Below, one piece after another: positions 60,033-64,000 of a DNA stretch of 64,000 nucleotides. Location: NCBI GenBank assembly GCA_001870995.2, contig MLAV02000024.1, positions 1-64,000 of the forward strand, read 5' to 3'. Source of the stretch: Chitinophaga sp. CB10. Lineage in GTDB: Bacteria > Bacteroidota > Bacteroidia > Chitinophagales > Chitinophagaceae. Under the pieces are notes generated by a model. The model made no database searches and was not told where the DNA came from. It saw only the letters and a program-made list of their open reading frames with translations. The position numbers and the translations under genes are program-made. The stretch's first letter is position 1, and each line of letters starts with the position of its first letter.

Positions 60033-60976
60033 TTTCCGCTGCGGAAATGGTGGAATTTCGCGATAAAAGCGGCAGTTTCCCTCTTTTTGAAGGCAACATC
60101 CCAAGAGCCGGCGTAGGTTACCAGCGCGGGGATCAGCAGGTCGTTCACCTTCGTCATTTGTACATTCATCTGCACATTGAAGTCGAACAGCATGGTTTTG
60201 TAGGACAGTGCATACTTCCTTCCTACTATTTCAAAGTTCTCCTTATTGAACCAGGTGATCAGCTCATCGATGACAATTTCTGCCCGGTCGATCCGGCTCA
60301 GCCCCGGTTTGGCCTTTGCCGTGAAAACGTAGCAGGGGATGCCGTTTACATAGTTTTCGGATTTGATGGAGAAGTCGTAATAACGCATTACGTCGCTGTT
60401 GAAAATGGCGACCTTGTTGCCCACCACCGGCACGCCCCGAACGGGTTTCCCGGGGTTGAATATCAGTTGTTTGAGCTGGGCTTTATGTTTGGCTAGGGAG
60501 CCGTTGGAGCGCTCCGGCGTGTTCCCGTTTTCGTCCACACAAACGGTGCCGGTGGTAAAAAACAGGTTGGCGTAGAGTTCCGCGGTGTAGTAATTGTACC
60601 GGCCTTTTTTATCGTAGAAGTCGCCCGTAACTTTTTCCTCCTCCACTTTCATCGTGCGGCAGCGCCCTTTCATTTCCTGCGTGGTCGTACTTTTCAGGGA
60701 GGCCTGCACCTGTCCTTTCTTATCGTATATGCGGATATCGTTATCGCCGTTGAAGCCAACGAGGCGGAGGTTTTTGAAGGCGCGGTAGAAGGTGGTATCA
60801 TCTTCCACCCGTTTGATAAAGCTGTTTACGTCGAAGCCAATTTTTTGCGCGGCCACGGTGACCTCATCCAGGTTGATGGTCATGCCCCGGTAGTGGGCAG
60901 TATCCTGGGCTTTGAGGGTAAGCATGCAGGCGGATGCTATAACGGTGACGGCTATATGTTTCAGAATTCCGGACAT
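60029..60976 (-). CDS. exported hypothetical protein
   Basis: 315 aa. Signal peptide MSGILKHIAVTVIASACMLT, cut after LKA before QDT. NLDEVTVAAQKIGFDVNSFI reads like a TonB-receptor type plug segment, then VEDDTTFYRAFKNLRLVGFN and DNDIRIYDKKGQVQASLKST. The second half is beta-rich, with FSIKSENYVNGIPCYVFTAK and DRAEIVIDELITWFNKENFE, a layout like outer-membrane lipoprotein-sorting or LolA-like proteins. No family assigned. Its terminal stop overlaps the T9SS cargo gene. Confidence 0.7.
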   Translation of the reverse strand: MSGILKHIAVTVIASACMLTLKAQDTAHYRGMTINLDEVTVAAQKIGFDVNSFIKRVEDDTTFYRAFKNLRLVGFNGDNDIRIYDKKGQVQASLKSTTTQEMKGRCRTMKVEEEKVTGDFYDKKGRYNYYTAELYANLFFTTGTVCVDENGNTPERSNGSLAKHKAQLKQLIFNPGKPVRGVPVVGNKVAIFNSDVMRYYDFSIKSENYVNGIPCYVFTAKAKPGLSRIDRAEIVIDELITWFNKENFEIVGRKYALSYKTMLFDFNVQMNVQMTKVNDLLIPALVTYAGSWDVAFKKRETAAFIAKFHHFRSGN

Positions 60977-61012
60977 GCTGCAATTTAATGAAATGCAGCA
61001 AGTAACAAAGAG

Positions 61013-61060
61013 AAAGCTGGCAAAAGCGCCTGAAGGGCGCTCTTACCAGCTTTTTGTTTT
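61013..61060 (-). terminator. branched terminator of the sigma/anti-sigma operon
   Basis: AAAGCTGG (61013-61020) pairs with CCAGCTTT (61046-61053), enclosing a second stem AGCGCC/GGCGCT. T-rich on the plus side; read on the minus strand it ends TTTCTCTTTG. Confidence 0.6.
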
Positions 61061-61097
61061 TTTGGTACTGGGGAGACGTCAGTGCCGCCTGTCCTTA

Positions 61098-61961
61098 TCA
61101 ACCCGGTATTTTACCGGCAACATACATTTGTTCAAGCGTTGGCTGTGCGGCTCCTCCTTTGTTTTCGAGGGTGACAGCGAACATCTGTACTTTGTCGGTT
61201 ACCTTCATTTTCTGGAGCAGTTTGGCGGTATCACCCATTTCAAACACACCCATATCTACCGGCTTACCATCTACGATGGCCCAGAGTTGGTATTGTTTGC
61301 CGGCGGCAGGTTCAGGCAGGTTATTCACCTTGAGGTACACCTGTTTGTTCTGTGTGTTCCAGAATACGGTAGCTACCGCATCCGGTTTGAGTTTGGTACC
61401 TGGCATGTTCACTTTGAGTACTGCTGGATCTTCCATGACGTTCAGGGTTTGTTCCAGCTCTTCCAGCCGGGCCTTGTACTTGTCGTTGGTGGACATGATC
61501 GAGTTCTGTGACAGCAGGAGCGCCTGGTATTTGTCTTTATACTCACGGAAGTCTTTCCACTTTTTATAGTAGAAAAAGTTCATGATGATACTGCCGATGA
61601 GCAGGATAAATGCTGCTGCGGCAACGACTTTCCAGGATAGGCGTTTTTCGGGGATGAGTGTTTCTTCCATTAGTGTCGCTTTGGGATGCCCCGGCAAGGT
61701 GGACGACATACATGTTTGCGCCGAGCCGGAAGCTTCGAGGTTATTGATTTGGTTAAGTAAGCTGTCTTTGATGGCATGATCAGGGGGCAGGTCCTGTGCC
61801 GCGACATAGTATTCGAGGGATCTCCGGTATTCTTCAACAGCAGCCAATACTTCCGGGGACTGTAACATAGCGGCTTCCAGCTCCCGGACTTCCTGTTCGG
61901 TGGCCATGCCTGTAACATACAGTTCAATAATGCCGGACGATATGACTTTTTGTGCGTCCAC
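61098..61961 (-). CDS. RskA-type anti-sigma factor
   Basis: 287 aa, GTG start (GTGGACGCA). N-terminal zinc-finger-like or ASD part without His/Cys cluster: SGIIELYVTGMATEQEVREL, then EAAMLQSPEVLAAVEEYRRS. A membrane helix near residue 100 (VVAAAAFILLIGSIIMNFFY) is followed by a coiled region (EYKDKYQALLLSQNSIMSTN, then YKARLEELEQTLN). The C-terminus is the RskA domain (VFWNTQNKQVYLKVNNLPEP, GKQYQLWAIVDGKPVDMGVF). It should hold the sigma factor encoded 17 bp upstream at the membrane. Close paralogue of the protein at 62712-63602. Confidence 0.9.
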   Translation of the reverse strand: MDAQKVISSGIIELYVTGMATEQEVRELEAAMLQSPEVLAAVEEYRRSLEYYVAAQDLPPDHAIKDSLLNQINNLEASGSAQTCMSSTLPGHPKATLMEETLIPEKRLSWKVVAAAAFILLIGSIIMNFFYYKKWKDFREYKDKYQALLLSQNSIMSTNDKYKARLEELEQTLNVMEDPAVLKVNMPGTKLKPDAVATVFWNTQNKQVYLKVNNLPEPAAGKQYQLWAIVDGKPVDMGVFEMGDTAKLLQKMKVTDKVQMFAVTLENKGGAAQPTLEQMYVAGKIPG

Positions 61962-61978
61962 TAACGATACATTTTTGA

Positions 61979-62536
61979 TTACTTGTCGATGTTCTTTACT
62001 ATTTGTTTCAGGTGGTTGAGGGCTGTCCGCATGCGCGTTTTCACCGTGCCGAGGGGTATGTCCAGCACCCGGGCGATCTCTTCCTGTGTGCAGCCTTTAT
62101 AGTATGCTAAATCAATGAGGTTCCGCTGGTCTTTGCTGAGGCGTTCGAGCATTTTGGAGAAGCCGAGGTGATCTACCTGCATGTGTACTATCAGCGGTTC
62201 GTTGCCAATATGTACATCGTCCGTGATATTCTGGATTTTCTGGTCCAGCTTATGCGCTTTGGAGCGGAGTACATCGATGGCGGTGTTCCGGCAGATGTTG
62301 AGCATCCAGGTGAAGAGGCGGCCCCGCTCTTCATCGTACTGGTCGATGTTTTTCCAGATTTTAAGGAATACGTCCTGCAATACGTCCCCGGCGGAGGCGT
62401 GGTCGTTCAGCACCTTTACCACTACGCCGTATAAGGTGGAGGAGTACTGGTCGTAGAGATAGCTGAAGATCTTCTGGTTACGGTTGCGTAAGCCGTTCAC
62501 CAGTTCCTGCTCGGTATATGTTGAAGACGAGTCCAA
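61979..62536 (-). CDS. ECF RNA polymerase sigma factor
   Basis: 185 aa, TTG start. Sigma-2 region: LYDQYSSTLYGVVVKVLNDH, AGDVLQDVFLKIWKNIDQYD, then RLFTWMLNICRNTAIDVLRS. Sigma-4: SKDQRNLIDLAYYKGCTQEE, IARVLDIPLGTVKTRMRTAL. Followed directly by its RskA-type partner. Shares more than half of its residues with the sigma factor at the window edge. Confidence 0.93.
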   Translation of the reverse strand: MDSSSTYTEQELVNGLRNRNQKIFSYLYDQYSSTLYGVVVKVLNDHASAGDVLQDVFLKIWKNIDQYDEERGRLFTWMLNICRNTAIDVLRSKAHKLDQKIQNITDDVHIGNEPLIVHMQVDHLGFSKMLERLSKDQRNLIDLAYYKGCTQEEIARVLDIPLGTVKTRMRTALNHLKQIVKNIDK

Positions 62537-62711
62537 AAAAATTGGATGTGATTAAAACAGTGAATAAAATCGAGAAAATGCAAACGCACGTTGACCAGGC
62601 GATGATCAGTCAGCAGGGTTGTGAATAACAAAAGTGAAGTATCTTATAATGGCGTAACGCGGGGTCGTATTATCTACAGCAATATACGCATTTCTTTGAA
62701 CTTTCAAAATC

Positions 62712-63602
62712 CTACAGGTTCATTTCGGCGACCTGGTAAATTTCGGTTTTGCCGTTTGCTCCTTTACTCCCGATGGGCTCCAGGGTTACTACAAACGATT
62801 GCGGAATGGTGGTCGTTTTGAGGTGTTGAATCTTTCCGTTGGAAGACGGTGTGATCACGAGTATTCCTGCATCTGCCGGCTTGCCATCGGTGATGGTGCG
62901 GAGATGGTACTGCTTGTCTTCCGGGGGTATGGGTAGCCGCCAGTTGACGAGGTACACCTCTTTGGAAGCCTTATTCCAGCCGATGGTCACCGCGCCGTCC
63001 GGGTGCGGGCCGTAGCCGCTGGCTTTGATCCAGATCACGTTCGGGTCCTTAAGGAGTTTTTTGTCCTCATCGCTTTCCTGTACGCTGGCCGTTTGATTGG
63101 ATTCCAGGTTTTTATTCTCGTCGATTTTCTTTTGGGAGGCGATGAGTCTTTCGTACCTGGCTTTATAATCCTTACTGTCCGTAGCCAGAAAGAAGTTTAT
63201 ACCGGCGCTGATGATCAGGATGCCGATCACGGCAGCGGCGATAATTTTCCAGATGCGTTCCTGCTTTTTACCGGTTACGGCTTTCATCTTTACGGCCGGA
63301 GTGGTCAGGAGCGGCTGGGGAACAGGGTTATTCAGCCGGAGTTCCTGGGGAAGCGCCAGTTCGCCTTCGGGTGTGCTTTCATTCCGGATGATGAGCATCA
63401 ACCTTGCTTTAATTTCGGGTGGAGGCGTAACAGCATAGCATTTCACAAATTCTTCCTTCTGAAGCTGCAGGTCTTCGACGATTTCTCTGACTTCAGGGTA
63501 TTGCTGTGCGATTGCTTCCACTTCTGCGACTTCATCTTCTGGAAGCAAGCCATAAACGTAACTTTCCAGGACACCTGATGATATGTAATGGTTTATGTCC
63601 AC
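62712..63602 (-). CDS. RskA-type anti-sigma factor, paralogue of 61098-61961
   Basis: 296 aa, GTG start (GTGGACATA). Start SGVLESYVYGLLPEDEVAEV, then EAIAQQYPEVREIVEDLQLQ; membrane helix IWKIIAAAVIGILIISAGIN; C-terminal RskA domain VTIGWNKASKEVYLVNWRLP and DKQYHLRTITDGKPADAGIL. The same order as in the downstream paralogue. The linker differs most. It follows the sigma factor at 63614 by 11 bp and should restrain it. Confidence 0.9.
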   Translation of the reverse strand: MDINHYISSGVLESYVYGLLPEDEVAEVEAIAQQYPEVREIVEDLQLQKEEFVKCYAVTPPPEIKARLMLIIRNESTPEGELALPQELRLNNPVPQPLLTTPAVKMKAVTGKKQERIWKIIAAAVIGILIISAGINFFLATDSKDYKARYERLIASQKKIDENKNLESNQTASVQESDEDKKLLKDPNVIWIKASGYGPHPDGAVTIGWNKASKEVYLVNWRLPIPPEDKQYHLRTITDGKPADAGILVITPSSNGKIQHLKTTTIPQSFVVTLEPIGSKGANGKTEIYQVAEMNL

Positions 63603-63613
63603 GTGGATTACAA

Positions 63614-64000
63614 TTATTGTTTTAAAAGACCTCTTAATTGCATGATAGCATTGCGCATCCGGGTTTTCACGGTGCCAAGCGGTATGTCCAGTGCTTTGGA
63701 AATTTCTTCCTGGGTACAGCCCTTATAATAAGCCAGATCAATGATGGTGCGCTGTTCTTTCTGGAGTCGTTCAACTGCCTTACTAAGACCCAGGTGATCC
63801 ACCTGCAAATATATGGCTAGTTGTGGTTCATTGAGGATAGCAAGGTTGTCAACATCGGTTATTTTCTGATCGAGTTTATAGGCTTTTGATCTGAGGCTGT
63901 CGATAGCGGTATTCCTGGCGATGTTCAACATCCAGGTAAAGAGGCGGCCCTTGGTAGCGTCGTATTTATCAATACTTCGCCAGATCTTTACAAATGCCTC
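63614..64000 (-). CDS. ECF RNA polymerase sigma factor, cut by the window edge
   Basis: 129 codons are seen and the frame is open to the window edge, so the N-terminal part is missing. Starts in the visible part with EAFVKIWRSIDKYDATKGRL, then FTWMLNIARNTAIDSLRSKA (sigma-2) and RTIIDLAYYKGCTQEEISKA, LDIPLGTVKTRMRNAIMQLR (sigma-4). Paralogue of 61979-62536; with the two anti-sigma genes it forms a tandemly duplicated module. An ATG at 63931 exists but is internal. Confidence 0.92.
   Translation of the reverse strand, partial: EAFVKIWRSIDKYDATKGRLFTWMLNIARNTAIDSLRSKAYKLDQKITDVDNLAILNEPQLAIYLQVDHLGLSKAVERLQKEQRTIIDLAYYKGCTQEEISKALDIPLGTVKTRMRNAIMQLRGLLKQ

Overview
The window looks like a chromosomal segment from a Bacteroidota bacterium, most probably a Chitinophaga-like member of the Chitinophagaceae. 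The evidence is: starts without Shine-Dalgarno motifs; promoters of the TTG-N19/20-TAnnTTTG type; RHS proteins with a DUF6443-like head; a secreted protein with a gliding-motility/T9SS type B C-terminal domain; the Bacteroidota gene order pheA-aminotransferase-tyrA-DAHP synthase/chorismate mutase; and a xylose operon with an SSS symporter. The genus is inferred, not proven.

Layout. 1-10.6 kb is an AT-richer accessory region of RHS/polymorphic-toxin genes. It holds an orphan frameshifted tip (1-545), small secreted and immunity-like genes, an XRE regulator, a 1298-aa RHS protein cut off from its C-terminal tip by an 11-bp tandem duplication, and a 1314-aa RHS-companion protein. 10.8-12.2 kb is a Gfo/Idh/MocA oxidoreductase, followed by a degenerate minisatellite of about 23-bp units (12.35-12.84 kb). 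13-20.4 kb, minus strand, is a complete aromatic amino acid operon in the order pheA, aminotransferase, tyrA, aroF-chorismate mutase, aroB, aroA, aroC. It is preceded by two tandem attenuators whose short leader peptides are packed with Phe, Tyr and Trp codons. 21-30 kb is a signalling/proteolysis island: two ECF sigma factors, each followed by a membrane protein with an anti-sigma-like N-terminus (one fused to an HtrA-type protease), plus a subtilase, a TPR-CHAT protease and two unknown proteins.

31-36.8 kb is a xylose operon (SSS symporter, xylB, xylA, aldose 1-epimerase). A GH95 alpha-fucosidase (37-39.3 kb) and FAD and SDR oxidoreductases follow. 41.6-49.5 kb is the branched-chain amino acid cluster ilvE-ilvD-ilvB-ilvN-ilvC-ilvA, headed by a Val/Ile-rich leader peptide and attenuator. 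49.8-51.8 kb is a sugar nucleotidyltransferase/kinase pair, then a GH29 fucosidase and an ACC deaminase-like PLP enzyme. 54-61 kb mixes secreted unknowns, a DUF6169-like pair, lipB, an RluA pseudouridine synthase and the T9SS cargo protein. The window ends in a tandemly duplicated ECF sigma/RskA-type anti-sigma module, cut by the window edge.

Most notable are the three leader-peptide attenuators (two in series for the aromatic operon, one for ilv), the single duplication that disconnects an RHS toxin tip, and the sigma/anti-sigma/CHAT/subtilase/HtrA island, whose logic resembles the protease-controlled sigma switch of type III-E CRISPR systems without any CRISPR. No tRNA, rRNA, IS element or CRISPR array was seen.
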